64,000 nucleotides of DNA from Plutella xylostella (Eukaryota; Arthropoda; Insecta; Lepidoptera; Plutellidae). Made by a program: the position numbers and the translations under genes. The DNA lies in contig NC_063999.1 in the NCBI RefSeq assembly GCF_932276165.1, positions 7,380,501 through 7,444,500 on the forward strand, read 5' to 3'. The notes below the pieces were generated by a model. It made no database searches, was not told the DNA's origin, and was given only the letters and a program-made list of their open reading frames with translations. Shown piece by piece: positions 41,331 to 53,827 of this stretch. Position 1 is the stretch's first letter. Each line of letters begins with the position of its first letter.

Positions 41331-41885
41331 ACGTTAAAAAAGTATAATTTCAATTGATATATCGATTAAAATGTATAACGTTCATAATATATAACGTTTA
41401 TAACATATATTATTCAACGGATATAATATAATCATGTATAATGAACAAAAAAATATATTATTATTGAAGCTATGTTGGGAGACGCTCAGCTCCGCTTCGC
41501 TGCGCTCCGCTTTGGTTTCGACCTTGCACCTAACACGCTCCTCCTCGCTTTGCTTGTCGTCGCACCTATCTTTAGGTTTTGGTGCTAGGGGGTTTGACGG
41601 CGTTGGGTAATTAAAAACAGATTATGTGATATGAGAAGAACTTTATACAAAATGATGGTATATATTTTAATTGATATACGTAATGTATGTTATACGAATT
41701 GATATTAGTCCTCGTGAGTGTTAGTTATTTTGATATTATATGAAATGTACGTTATACCAATTGAATCTTATACCTTATGAAAATATAGATGTTTTTGTTA
41801 TACGTAACGTTCATTATATGTTGTGAACGTTATTAATGTGAAATTATACATTTCGTTTTTATACGTCGCAATACGCACCAGAATT
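41331..41885. mobile_element. AT-rich element related to 11127-12190
   Basis: The right end tattaatgtgaaattataca, then tttcgtttttatacgtcgc and the internal ctcctcctcgctttgcttgt with ttttggtgctagggggtt match the element in intron 1. The interior is rich in ttgatata, aacgttcat and tataacg words in both orientations. The left boundary is unclear. Confidence 0.5.
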
Positions 41886-41889
41886 CATT

Positions 41890-43729
41890 TGCAGGACTTT
41901 TTGTACTTTTGGTTTCACCCTCACAAACGGCTGGATCAGTGCGAATGAGATATTTTTCGTTTAGGTGGTAATCGAAAGTATTATGCCTAGCCTCAAACAC
42001 CGTTAGTTACTAACACACCGACAAGAAATCGTTATGAAAGAGGCCAAAGCTCTCTGATGCGAATTCAACAATACCAAGATTAAACTGGGACCTTTTAACC
42101 CTATTTACTTTGTAGTGACAGAAGGGACGAACTGTTGGGCCATAATGAACGACAACTTAGGATTTATACCTTTCCTTTGTGAAGGGATTCACTGAGGTAA
42201 ATTACATTTATGCTGCACTACCGGACAGTTGGGCAGGGCTACACAGTTGTAGGTACAGTAGGGCTGCGCTAATCCAAATTGCGTATTCCCTGATCGCGGT
42301 AATCTGAATGAAAATACAGTACAATATTATGTAGGAAAACTTGAATAAAAGAGATAGTTTATTTATGTTTACATACTTCGGTAGTAACGGACTAACCTGA
42401 TATGATGTTCGCTCATGTAGCTCGCTTTATAGCTGGCGGTGTGGCCGTCGCTTTATATACCAACAAATTTCTACATGCCATACCGAGCGGACACATGCCA
42501 TGTGCAATATTATCATGCCAAATCTCCGTTTAAATGTTCAATTTACTATCCCGCCGCAATGCAAATGGTCAATCAATCCAGATGCCATTATATTGTTATT
42601 GAATTTCACGAGTGATTGTCAGATGCAAAGGAGAGCCGAAACGATGAAATGAGAAATAAATATCAGTCACGGCTGTACGGCACTGTTATGGACGTAGATA
42701 AAACTATACCGCTATTTGCGATAAAAATAGTGATGTGAATGGTGATACGTGCATCAAATGAGGTTATCTACGACGATAAACATGTCGTGCCACCCAATCT
42801 GTAATGTATATTTCATTGATTCATAAGCTAAATAATGTATACATACACTTTTGAACCTTGTCTGACACGCAAACCGTTTATTCATTGTTTCATTAAAACC
42901 ACACCCTTTAGATCTGCAAATCTAAATCTGTGATTCAAACATTGTATAAGACGGTATATTAAAGTGGATGAGGCAGTCGAACGCTTTCTGATGGAATTAG
43001 AAAACGAGATTATCTACCTACGCTTCTAAGTAGTTTGTAAAAAAAAATACGGTCATCAGAAAATGTTATATTTATACGATGAAAAAAACATTTGACTTTG
43101 AAGCTGAACACCGATTATTGTTCAATCTGCACCCTCTGACCGAACTCAGAAAAAGGTGATGTGTTAAGCGTCCTTCCGTCAAGAGCAAGTCAAGAGAGCT
43201 TTGTACATTAGCACTTGGAGGATCTAGAATAAACAGGACGCAGTTCAACCGAGGAATGTTAATAAAACGTATTAGAGGAGACACGTTTTAGAAAGTTTAC
43301 TTATTTGTCGCGCGAAGTACAGCAATGCAACAGTCGTTAATTCACTGTGTATGCTGAGCACCATATCCCTTGATATTTGCTACATAACAATTGGTTCAAT
43401 AGTACCCATTTTATATATAACTCTCGAAACAAATTTAATTGTTCGCTCTTAGGAGCACACATATGCGCTAAGTTGCTTCCCACACACTTCTCCTAACTGA
43501 ACTGTTCTGTATTTATCGCTTCCTTGTGTTACGTTTAAGCGGAACAAATAAATGATTTATCTATCTATCTAAAGTAAACATGCAAATAAATGGAAACGAT
43601 TTTCCTTTGGTTGCGTTGTTGGGAAGCCATTTCCTTGAGCGGAGACTGCTTCTAGCGAGTTACCGGCGACCTCTGCCGGCCGGTAATTTTTAGCTCAGGC
43701 TTGTGTTGTTTTTATATTTACCTTCCTAC
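41890..43729. other. Unassigned DNA with one retroelement tail
   Basis: At 43495-43572 the string ttccttgtgttacgtttaag, then aaataaatga and (TATC)n looks like a LINE 3' end. A 42-codon ATG frame at 42403-42531 (MFAHVARFIAGGVAVALYTN...) is hydrophobic but isolated. Confidence 0.35.
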
Positions 43730-43865
43730 AGTCTGTTTTTAAATCAAATACTAAATTGATAGATTCTGAACGGTTCATCAACACTCGATTGTCCCGCCAA
43801 TAGAACGATTGTTGATGAACTGTTCAGAATCTGTCAATTTAGTATCTGAGATTACAAAACAGACT
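43730..43865. mobile_element. Foldback miniature element
   Basis: The left part agtctgttttt, then aaattgatagattctgaacg is inverted on the right as cagaatctgtcaatttagta and aaaacagact. The whole 136 bp folds back. Confidence 0.75.
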
Positions 43866-43869
43866 TTAC

Positions 43870-45903
43870 TTACATACTGGACTGGTAAAGGTAACAAAGG
43901 GTACAAGGTTTACAAAATATGAGTAGAGTGTAATCGCAAAAAAAAACATTCACCTATCACATTTACTTTTCTAATATATGGGAAATGCTTTTTCACCTGT
44001 CAAAACTAACTTTCCAAAGCTTTACATAATTAGTAATTTATTCGTCTTTTATAATCTTATACAGTAAGTAATTGTGAAGTAATTTAATTACACTGGAGAA
44101 GGTTCGTATTTTCAGAGTTTGAACGACGTTTGATATTATGATAATTATTATTATTATGATAATACTCAAATAATGACTCAAATTTCAGGATTTAGATTCG
44201 GGTTAAAAATAAAAATGTACCTATAGTTACCTGTAAATAATCTGTTGTCAGGAAAGTTATCTTCATTTTATTAAAATAAACTAAGTAAGGACGCGGAAAT
44301 GGTATAAAGCTAATAGCTAATACGAGAATATAAGACGGTTTAGTCGCCATTAATGCAAGTGCACTTAGAGAAATTGTTTACCCACACATTTTGTGTTGTT
44401 TTCGAAAACAGACTCTGTTTCCGGACCCTTCTACGCTTTAGGTTATCGTAAAATTGTGGCTTATGTTTGCGCAGTGGATGCTGAATTTGGGCTGGAGTAA
44501 ATGTTCCCAAGTACAGGTGGAAGAACACCAAGGCCCTTCCTTCTTAGGAATTCCACGATTCTAAGGGTGTTTGTACTCAGTTTTTTTGTCACTGTTCTTA
44601 TATTGTTGTACCAGATAAATAGCAGGTACTTACTCTACCTACGTATACCTATCTAGGTACATTATGTATCGATAATGATTTTCGTAACTGGTTCGGTTTG
44701 ATAATAATGTATCGAAAATTACCGCATTAAATACAGCGGCCATTGTTGACTTGCTGCATTAAATTCCGGCCTAAAACCGTGGTCCTGTGCGGTGCATCGG
44801 TATAGAAAATTGCCAATATAAGGCCGACGTGGCGTGTAATGTTGGCCTCAGGCAGACTGACCGGCTCGGCCACGGAAACTGCTTGGAAACTAAGAAAAAG
44901 GACTGCCTGATTGATATGATAACAACTTATTAGAATTGCAGAACTTGGTAAAAATATTATAATATTTGTATGTTTCGTCGCTGTAGCTACATTGCAGGTA
45001 CAGTGTCGATGGAAAAACGGATGGGATTATAATTTTCTAAATCATTTCGCATAGGATTACGAAAGCATTATGTCAACGTCTGATTAAGGTTGCATTTGAT
45101 AAATTTTAATAACACATATAAGCACTGCTAAGTTTCCTTATCATAAGAAGCTTACTTCTTGCTTGAAGCTCACATTTCTTAATCTCCCCCAACTTGCTAT
45201 ATGTATAAGGGTCCAACAGAAGACGGGTATAAGATAACAGTTTTTTGCTGTAGCCAAAGACAGGCCAAACTTGTGCCGAAAGTGCACAAAAAATATATTT
45301 GTCGCGGACAAAAACTCCCCCTATATCTTTCACTTAGTGGACACTGGAAACGAGCCTCGTATACCACCACGACCACTATTCAACGAACGTCTACAACTTA
45401 CTCGCCTGCTGTAAAAGTATGAATTTAACAGATTTGTCTACTATTTTGAAATCACTCCGCTGCAATGGTTCCGAGTTATTTTACTAAACATAATTTTTCA
45501 TATTTCGAGATTATACGTCATAATCTATAATCATATCATTTATCGTGAATTGGAACTTACCCTAGTTTCTAACTGCTTCAGAACTAAATGTCTCTGAAAC
45601 AACCCGGGTCCAACGGTACAGCAGTCATTAACTACTACGCCATAGGGTAGTCGATTTAATTAAAATTTTATGTCCGACTTACATAAAATAACTCTGAAAG
45701 CACAGTATTATAGGTAGTCAATCAGTGGATACTCAGCCACGACATAACTCTCAACTTTTAAAGTGGCAAGACTTTTTGCAAACAATGCACAAAATTGAAT
45801 TGGGAGTTCGCGGAAACTGGGCCCCCTCTAGTAGGTACTTATGAAGACAATAATTCAGAATCATAAATAATACGAAGTGGTCCCACACAGTAGGTACACC
45901 TAA
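43870..45903. other. Unassigned intergenic DNA
   Basis: No supported gene or repeat. Several short open frames on both strands (44340-44531, 45106-45422) have no recognisable motif. Confidence 0.35.
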
Positions 45904-46113
45904 TACACTCACGGGCAATGAAAAAGTTCCACTCACAAAATGCCGACACAAAAAGACCCCAATTTTTTCAAACATTTAATTTCAAATTCGAACAAAATGT
46001 TACACCATTTGGTTGGTAATATCCTGATGCTTTGTTAAATGTACTTCAATGTTACAGTTTAGGACTAATTTGGTGCTTTAGTCAGTGGAACCTTTTCATT
46101 GCCCGTGAGTGTA
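45904..46113. mobile_element. TA-flanked MITE, CACTCACGGGCAATGAA family, copy 2
   Basis: The ends tacactcacgggcaatgaaa and ttttcattgcccgtgagtgta are almost perfect inverted repeats. This is one of the best preserved copies in the window. Confidence 0.85.
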
Positions 46114-46889
46114 CCACATAATAATTCCCGTTTACTTTTCGTCACCGAAAAAACTCCCACTAAGCCCTCAGCTGGCAGGAATATCTCACACAAGTGCACA
46201 TTCGTCGCATGCTTTTTGCAGCAAAATGCATACTGTATACCCCTATCCAGAGACAAACATGTACCTAGATCCCGCACAGTACACAAGAACGCAAGGCATG
46301 CCTTTGCCAAGTGGTGCGGTGATAAGCGCCTTACTCCGCCGCGGTGGAAACATCCCCCTGTATTCGGCTACATTCAGGAATTTGCACTGATTTCCTGAGG
46401 TATTTACTGGGTACCTGCTTTATGTATCACACCTTCGTCACTTTCACGTCTATTATGCCTAGAAATATTTATTTTGGCACTGATCTAACTATGTAACACA
46501 GCGAAATGATGCGGGTTCCCCTGAATCATAGAATAACAAGTACAGTACTAATCTACCTGGCGACAATTTTGCTAAGGAGATTGTAATTCTATACTAGTAC
46601 TCGTTATTCTATGCCTGAATTTAATAGTTAAGAGTCTGTTACTCGTAAATATAGCAGTATTTATACTGATCCTAATTAAATATATTTGGATTAGTTAATG
46701 GGTTAGCCGACATTCGCCGGGCGCCTATCACCCGTGCAAAATCGTAATCGTACAAAATCTACATTCAATTAAAAAGCAAAACGCGTATCCTATGCATCAC
46801 GTGCGGTACCTGCGGCTCGCGTACGTCGATCGTAAATAAATTCGAGTGGCTGGTGGTAGTGAATAAATGGCACTGAAGAGGGGGGTCAG
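46114..46889. other. Unassigned intergenic DNA
   Basis: The 80-99 codon frames at 46065-46398 overlap on both strands and have no motif. Nothing is called. Confidence 0.3.
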
Positions 46890-47270
46890 TCCAGCTTACG
46901 AAAAACTAAGTCTCGGAGTGCTGCTGCGCGGACCGCGCTCTCTATCTGGGTTTCTGTGATGGATCGTATCAGAAATGAGGTTATACGTCAGAGGACTAAG
47001 CTTACAGACATAGCTGTCAAAATGTGCAAGCTGAAGTGGCAGTGGGTATATCTGCCGAAGAACCGATAACCGTTGGTGTAGATGAGTTGTCGAGTGGAGA
47101 CCACGAACAGGCAAACTTGCAGCGTGGGACGCCCGCTGGACTGACGACCTTAGGCGGGTAGCCGGTAGTGGCTGGATAAGGAAGGCCGAGGACCGGGTGT
47201 TGTGGCGCTCCTTGGGAGAGGCCTTAGTCCAGCAGTGGATGATTATTGGCTGATGATGATGATGTACTGA
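46890..47270 (+). mobile_element. RTE-type LINE 3' fragment
   Basis: On + the frame MDRIRNEVIRQRTKLTDIAV, then KLKWQW, followed after a frameshift by the final ORF block and a (GATGAT)n tail at 47250-47262, is the end of an RTE-like reverse-transcriptase ORF. The 126-codon - strand frame here is its antisense shadow. Confidence 0.75.
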
Positions 47271-47686
47271 TTGCATGATGTCTCTCGTTTGTGGGTTTGT
47301 GAAGCTAGAGTGACCCTGGAGCAGCCGGAGCTCGCGTGCTCTTCAAGCCGCTCGCAAATCGGCGGGAAAAGCGGACGCGCGCGGTTTAATTGACACTTCT
47401 ATTCCAAATTCTTGTTTTTTTTTTAAATGAGCGGTGAAAGGGGAATGGTTGGAAAATTCCAAATCCGGAATTATTACGAGCATTGCGTTCATACTTGCTC
47501 GTCTGAAAATAGGGATTCGTTTAGTAGTGTAGTCTAAGATAAGCAGAAACTACATTCGTGATTTCACCTTACTTTAATTATTACATATTTTAAATTTCCG
47601 AACGTCATTAGTAATTTCTAAGCCGAAATCGACTTCTTTCTTTTAGCTAACAGCAGAAGAATACATACAACTTGGCGTGTATGGAA
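47271..47686. other. Unassigned DNA with a GC-rich patch
   Basis: 47310-47390 is GC-rich (cggagctcgcgtgctcttca, gcggacgcgcgcggttt) but no exon can be supported. The rest is AT-rich. Confidence 0.3.
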
Positions 47687-47758
47687 ACTAAATCTGTCAA
47701 TCGTCGTGAGACGAATAACAGTGGATTTATTCGTCTCACGACCATTGACAGATTTAGT
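47687..47758. mobile_element. Small foldback element
   Basis: The arms actaaatctgtcaatcgtcg and cgaccattgacagatttagt, continuing through tgagacgaataa and ttattcgtctca, pair almost perfectly around a 10-12 base loop. Confidence 0.7.
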
Positions 47759-47774
47759 GCTATAGTTGGTTAGA

Positions 47775-47880
47775 GCAGGTTGACTTTTGACACATCTGTC
47801 ATGAATTTTATATGGAGATGACGTTTAATTTATAAAGCAATCCCTGTCGGTTAGATAACCGACTATGGAGAAATTGGCAC
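47775..47880. mobile_element. Miniature element fragment, GTGCCAATTTCTCC family
   Basis: The internal gttgacttttgacacatctg, gacgtttaatttataaagca and the terminus ggagaaattggcac match 51453-51605. The other terminus is truncated. Confidence 0.7.
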
Positions 47881-48860
47881 TTAATGACGCCATTTTGTCC
47901 CCTTTCGTGAATCGCAATAACACACATTTCGAAAAAGGAAATTGTGCTACTTAGTCACGGAATTATCAATTAAAAGTTTCTGGTAATTTCCAGGCATTTC
48001 CGAGAGTGAGTAAATTAAACGTAGCGGCGCGGGTGCATGTAGAATGTAGAGATGTACATTTATCCGATTCCGCTTGTAATTAACATGATTGCCGCTCAAA
48101 TTGACAAATCGCTGTTTGAACGCAGCTTATAATAGTCTTATTTAGTAGATAGTGTCAAAGAGTTTTGATTGAAAAATATCATAACCTTGCTTCAACTGTA
48201 ATAGGTATTATAGTATAAAGAAATCATTAAATTTGTATTTATATGGTTATTTTTTTTATTTTATTTATGAAAACAGGCATATATACATTATATTTTTTGT
48301 TTGACAGCGCCATTAAACCGGAATGGTTTGTCTTGGCACATTAAAATGAATTTACACAATTTAGGTTGATTCATTGCAATCAATAACCAACTCATAAAAC
48401 TACTGTAAAATAATGAAAAAAAAACACCGCCACCATAATTAATTTGATATCTCAAAACTTTTCATTCTACAGTGTATTACAAATGGTAGGTACTAGTGAT
48501 GTAACGAATGTGTGTTTTTGGACATTCGCGAATGCGAATATCTGAAATCGACATTCGCGAATGCGAATGCGAATATTCAGTTTGTGTTCAAATTTGGCGT
48601 TATTTGAATGGTTTGGTGGCAGTCTCTTACTCAACGAGGTACGTTCCGTTCTAGGCGCATTCCGAATCAGACTAAACAATACTAGACGCAATATTTTTTT
48701 TAAACTTTATTTAGCTCCGTAACAGTTACTACACATTGCGAGTATTGCGACTGTGTGCAGTTTTTGAGGACGATTTACACGAAACATTTAAAAGTATTTA
48801 AATGTATGGCTGTCTTGCTCTGACATTATACTTTCAAAATACGTTTATGGTTTGTTTATT

Positions 48861-49099
48861 TACACTCACGGGCAATGAAAAAGATCCATTAAGAAAAACA
48901 CCAAATTACTCCTAAGCGCAAAAAAATACCTAATGACGACTTCTGCAATTTTTAAGTTCATTTAACGTCGAATCAGAATATTACCAACTAAAAACGTTAA
49001 TATTTTATTAAAAGTTTCTCCTATTAAATGTTAAAAAATAGGGGCTATTTGGTGTCTGTATTTTTTAAGTGCAGAACTATTTCTTTGCACGTGAGTGTA
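48861..49099. mobile_element. TA-flanked MITE, CACTCACGGGCAATGAA family, copy 3
   Basis: Left end tacactcacgggcaatgaaa, right end ctttgcacgtgagtgta. It is inserted inside the hAT-like element. Confidence 0.8.
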
Positions 49100-49115
49100 T
49101 GTTTAGGTCTTATGA

Positions 49116-49622
49116 AACTACAAGGTGGACCAATAGAAGTCATCCGATGTTGTTTGGCTCTCATTTTATTTCTAAATGAAAAACTTGGATTCTGTTTTTT
49201 GATTATGTTTATTTGAACCTTTACAATTTTATTGGTAAAGTCTAGAAGATGATATCGGCAAAATGGGCGTCACAATTGATTGCCATACGGGCTCGTTTTA
49301 TGGCATTTCTCATCACTCCAGCGAGAACTTCGGGCGAGAGATTCTCGCACTCGCCTTAAGGGCTTCCAGAGACACTGGCTTATTCACATAAACACGGGTC
49401 TTCAAAAAACCCCTCAAAAATGTTGATTTTGAAGGGGAAAAAGACAGATAAAACGAAAAAAAAGGCGAAAACTGAATAAGTATACAGAATTATTCCGCGA
49501 TCTTGGGGAGTATATCACTCCATGGCTTCTGAATTTGCATTTCTCTAGTTCACCAATATCAAAACCAATTTGAAATTGGCGGCCATTTGTACAATAGGGT
49601 GATTACTTTTGGCCCACCTTGT
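49116..49622 (-). mobile_element. Mariner-like remnant nested in the hAT-like element
   Basis: Termini TA-CAAGGTGGACC and GGCCCACCTTG-TA with a TA duplication. The interior on - resembles the C-terminal transposase region of the copy at 10234-10690 but is internally deleted and frameshifted. Only 507 bp remain. Confidence 0.75.
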
Positions 49623-49734
49623 ATTAACTATTTCTAAAGTTTCAAAAAAAATAAAAAATAAATACCAAATGATAAAGTAAGACTGGTAATGTGATTAAGA
49701 GGGTAATTTGAAATAAAAGGTTATAGACGAATGG

Positions 49735-50057
49735 ATTTTGATTTTGTTAACCTACCATTATTTTAAAATGCTGCTAGCCCGGCTGCTCGTCGCTCAGCCC
49801 GGTGTCGACTTGTTTGCCGACTCACTTAACACCGTGTTGAGAGCGTGTAAAAGTATGGCAGAGATCGGAATGAAAGGCTCGTCCATTATGTAAATGTTAA
49901 GTAATATAGTTAGGTATAGTAAATGATGTTTAGATATAAGTATAATGATAAGTTTACCATTTGTAGTTTGTGTTTTTAGAAATAACCATATGTAACGCCA
50001 TAGGTCTCTAGCCTGTAATGTTATGTATGATGTGTAAATAAATAAATAATAAAAAAA
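49735..50057 (+). mobile_element. LINE 3' end with TAAATAAATAAATAA tail
   Basis: A short frame from an ATG at 49768 (MLLARLLVAQPGVDLFADSL...) ends at a TAA at 49891. An AT-rich 3' UTR and a (TAAA)n tail follow near 50035-50057. It looks like the last codons and 3' UTR of a 5'-truncated LINE. Confidence 0.45.
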
Positions 50058-50321
50058 TACTTTTTTCTAATGGGTACTGATATTCGCAAAACATTCGCAC
50101 AAAATTTTGCGAATGCGAATATCCAAAAATGTGCGAATATTCGCGAATGCGAATATTCGTTACATCACTAGTAGGTACTTATGTAGAATGCCGAAAGACT
50201 ACTTTTGCATGGGATCACTCTTGTTCTACGACGTATTGTAAATTCTGTATAATCCACGCTGGACAATATTTTTATTTGGCGAATATCACCAGAAGCCCTA
50301 TAGGTATTATTATGTTATTAT

Positions 50322-50849
50322 TAGTGTTGCCACGAATAGTGATTTGGCCGAATACCGAATACCGAATATTCGGCCGGGGCTCTCAGCCGAATACCGAATA
50401 TTCGGCCACCGAATATTCGGCAGGTGATACAGTATAATTCAATAACTTAAAGTTTTATTTAAAAAGTGTTCTTCTTAATCTTACGGAAGATCCGTATAAC
50501 TGGTTGACCACCAGTTGTACCAACTCGAATCAGTAGCCAAACATTATATATTTTGTAAAAAAATACCTGAGTCTCAGTAGCAGGGTATTGTACATATATT
50601 TTATGAAGAAAAGCGCAACTGTCGTAAGCGCGATGTTGTATTCAGGTTTTCGCAATTAATTATTGTTTGATAGTTAAATGTTTCGATTAAATTGATTTTT
50701 TTATTCCTTTTTGTAAGATATTTGCTACTTTTTTAAGTATTCGGTATTCGGCCGAATACTACTTACTATTCGGCCGAATACCGAATACTGAAAAAACTGG
50801 CCGAATAGGCCGAATACCGAATAGTTGCCGAATATTCGTGGCATCTCTA
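50322..50849. mobile_element. hAT-like miniature element, 528 bp
   Basis: The termini TAGTGTTGCCACGAATA and TATTCGTGGCATCTCTA are imperfect inverted repeats flanked by the 8-bp duplication GTTATTAT (50314-50321 and 50850-50857). Subterminal gccgaataccgaata and gaatattcggcc palindromes are densely packed at both ends, while the middle is AT-rich and noncoding. Confidence 0.85.
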
Positions 50850-51284
50850 GTTATTATGTATATTTTAAAAGTTAATAAGACAGAGTAGGAATCTCCTCGA
50901 CTCCTGTAAAAGTTTGTAAAGTCCCCTGGAATATGCGGTCAAGTGATTTCTGCCTTCTGCCTCGCTTGTGAAGGAAGTGTGCCTATCAAGAATAAATAAG
51001 TACCAACCTGAAGGTGAAGTGTAGAAGTTGCTAGAATCTTTTGAAACTTGGTCCTCTTGTACCGGGCCGGCCCAGATACTTGTGGAAATTAACTTTGGAA
51101 CTAAAATGAAATCTTTGTAGTAACTACGTAGGTGGAACCTGTGTGAAACGACCAAATTTTGCGGGCAAGGCGTAAAGTGTAGTTTTCTCTACCCTTAGGT
51201 TAATTATACCTATGTCTAGTTTTTTTTAAGTCGGTATATTCCGTGATCTGCATAATATTTTGAATCAAATAGATACGAAGATTC

Positions 51285-51404
51285 CGCGCCACCACTGAAG
51301 TCTTATTGCAAAATCCGGAACTAACCTTCCTATCATACTATCTGACATAATTTAGGTCTATGAGTGCAGCGCTGCGGCTATCAGACTTCAGTGGTGGTGG
51401 CGCG
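51285..51404. mobile_element. Foldback element
   Basis: The ends cgcgccaccactgaagtct and agacttcagtggtggtggcg are inverted repeats, with an internal gcagcgctgc palindrome. Noncoding. Confidence 0.65.
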
Positions 51405-51452
51405 ACTGAAGTCTGATTGACTAATGACTCTATACCGTATAATAGGACTAGG

Positions 51453-51605
51453 GTGCCAATTTCTCCATTGTCGGTTATCTAACCGACAGGGATTGATTTA
51501 TAAATTAAACGTCATCTTCATATAAAATTCATGACAGATGTGTCAAAAGTTAACCACTACTCCCTGGTTATGCTCTACTATAACCGAGAATGGAGAAATT
51601 GGCAC
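51453..51605. mobile_element. Complete MITE, GTGCCAATTTCTCC family
   Basis: The termini gtgccaatttctccat and atggagaaattggcac are perfect 16-bp inverted repeats. An inner gtcggttatctaaccgac palindrome lies near the left end. This is the only complete copy of the family here. Confidence 0.8.
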
Positions 51606-51906
51606 TAAAGCATCTACTTTCGTCATCCAAAATTCGACAGTATTCATATTTTTTGCTGTTTTTTTTTTGTTTGTGTTGTGGGGTTCAAAAGCAACCCCTT
51701 ATTAGGCCATGAGGCGAAGTGGAAGGTTGTGAAATAATGGCTGACCCTCGTCCTGACGTCACACCACATCTATCTACGAACAGAAATAATGAACGTAACT
51801 TTAGAACGGATGCTGTTTGAGCCGCAGAAAAGAGGAATAGGTATGAGCGTGGTGAATCACTCGAACTTAACAGTGTTTGGTGCAGTCATATTGGCGTTTA
51901 TAGCCT

Positions 51907-52127
51907 ACTAGCTGTTCCCGCGAGCTTCGCTTCGCCTTAAAAAGTTTTCCCGTGGGAATTCCTGGATAAAAAGGAGCCTATTTTCTTTCTCGGGGTCTAG
52001 ACCATATGTATGTATACCAAATTTCATTCAAATCCGTTCAGTAGTTTTGGCGTGAAAGAGTAACAGACAGACAGACAGACACAGTTACTTTCGCATTTAC
52101 CTATAATATTAGTTAGGATTAGGATAT
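51907..52127 (-). repeat. Lepidopteran interspersed repeat, copy 4
   Basis: Inverse copy starting actagctgttcccgcgagct and ending ttagttaggattaggat, with a (gaca)n microsatellite. Confidence 0.75.
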
Positions 52128-52315
52128 AGGTATACATGCACTCTACTAAATTTTACTGGGTTGATCTGAATAATATAAATAACCGGTTCATTACGCGTTT
52201 TACAACTAAGTACATTTTTAATTTTACGAGTATATAAGAAACATTTTTATTCTTTATTTATTATATTCACGATAACTAGGCTAGTGTGATGTGGTGGACC
52301 TGGCCTAAAATCCTG

Positions 52316-52378
52316 CCTTCATTGGAAGGAGACCCGTGCCCCAGCAGTGGGGATGTGATGGGTTGTGATGATCATGAA
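52316..52378 (+). mobile_element. Short LINE 3' end
   Basis: ttcattggaaggagacccgt, then gccccagcagtggggatgtg and a gatgatcatgaat tail, matching 33227-33292. Confidence 0.55.
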
Positions 52379-52379
52379 T

Positions 52380-53770
52380 CCCATCATAATCTTACCTACG
52401 AGCAATGAAAAAGAGTGCCCCGTATGTGACAATCGCCTACTTGGCAAAACATTTTGTTTTAGGTAATTCTTTCCCAAATACATATCAATTTCATATCTCT
52501 GTGCGGTTTTCTAAAAACCAAAAAACATACAATAAAGAACAATTATACTGAAATGCACGCTGAAACACGGAAAAATTCTCACAAGTTCTCAGTTTTATCA
52601 CACCAGAAGGTCATATTAAGCGTAATGAGCTTAATAAGAATAAGTTACGTGGAAAATGGTGCAGAATTTAATTTTCCTAACTTTGTGTACAAAAGGGTAG
52701 AATTATATTCAAATTCAAAATCCCACGGAGATTTGCAAGAGTTTGGCAAACTCAGATGGTAAAATAGAATAATTATAAAATTATAAAGGATGTTACGAGT
52801 AATAGCATGGCTTTTTTTCTGCAACCAAAACAGAGACTGTTTTGGGACATTAGTTCAGTAAATTTAACGTAGAGATGCCGACAAGTGCACTTCAGGATTT
52901 CGGGGAGCCAAAGGGTTATTTTAGCTCAACAAAACACATATGAATAAACTAAGCTGTCATGCGATCGGCACGTTTAATACGACGAGATAGAGTCGTGGTT
53001 TGCGCAGCAAGGCTGTGAAACTTTTCGCAAGTGGCCGCAAATTATAAAACTAATTCAAACATGGGACATCGCGAGTGCCCGCTGTGGCTTGTGGCTGCAT
53101 TCATTTACTAATCCTATTGAAATATAAGTTTACTATGTAGAATGGTTCTTTCAGCTGATTTCCGTGTGAAACTTGTTATATGAAGGGCAATCCTAACCTA
53201 ACCTTGATTGTAGTCATTTACAAAAGAGAGACTAAATATTATTATGTCTTATATGATGTTTGTTTTATCATTGAAGTTATTCATATTACCTATATTGTAT
53301 TGTGTCGTACAATAATAATATAAAGTTACCGAAGTTACCTAGGTATTTTATTAAAATTTTATTAAACACCTTAATTATATAATTATATATTTTTAAATCC
53401 ATTAACTTTATCGATTTTGATAATAGGGGCGTTTCCAAAAAGTCATCGTAATCTAATCATAAGGATCTTAATTTTTAAATTCTTGTTTAAACACCAAAAC
53501 ATATGAGTCAATTATTAAGTATTTATTTCCGGAACGTGCCTAGATTTGGTACGTACCTATTTATTTGTTTAATTTTGATAAAATAGCCGTATCATAATAA
53601 AATTATTAAGTATGTTGCAATTGCAATATCAAAAGATCTTATTCGTAAGTAGGTATTATTACCTACTACAAAAGCAAATAATAGAATAATTGACAACATT
53701 TCAAATAAAATGCTCACCGATTTCATTTTATTTTCGACGAGATATCACAAATTTAGATGACCCGTATTTT
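52380..53770. other. Unassigned intergenic DNA
   Basis: A gagcaatgaaaaag fragment at 52400 may be a degraded MITE end. Otherwise AT-rich with no feature. Confidence 0.35.
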
Positions 53771-53772
53771 TT

Positions 53773-53827
53773 TATTTCTTAATATTAAATATTAAGAAAT
53801 AAATAATATTAAATATTAAGAAATAAA
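53773..53827. repeat. AT-rich palindromic direct repeat
   Basis: The string aatattaaatattaagaaat appears twice in tandem with attttcttaa-type inverted partners, giving a near-palindrome. Simple AT-rich sequence. Confidence 0.55.

Larger units (their letters stand above)
48494..50170. mobile_element. hAT-like element, 1677 bp, with nested insertions
   Basis: The termini TAGTGATGTAACGAAT and ATTCGTTACATCACTA are inverted repeats, flanked on both sides by the same 8 bp, GTAGGTAC (48486-48493 and 50171-50178). An 8-bp duplication is the hAT hallmark. Subterminal gcgaatgcgaat and attcgcgaatg words cluster at both ends. Inside lie a MITE (48861-49099), a mariner-like copy (49116-49622) and a LINE 3' end (49735-50057). 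No hAT transposase is present, so the element is non-autonomous. Confidence 0.85.

Noticed and set aside
42403..42531. 42-codon hydrophobic ATG frame
   Set aside because: It is short, isolated and without conserved motif or transcript signals. Chance is the better explanation.
46896..47276. 126-codon frame on the - strand
   Set aside because: It is the antisense of an RTE-like LINE end, whose + strand frame shows the recognisable RT C-terminal motif.
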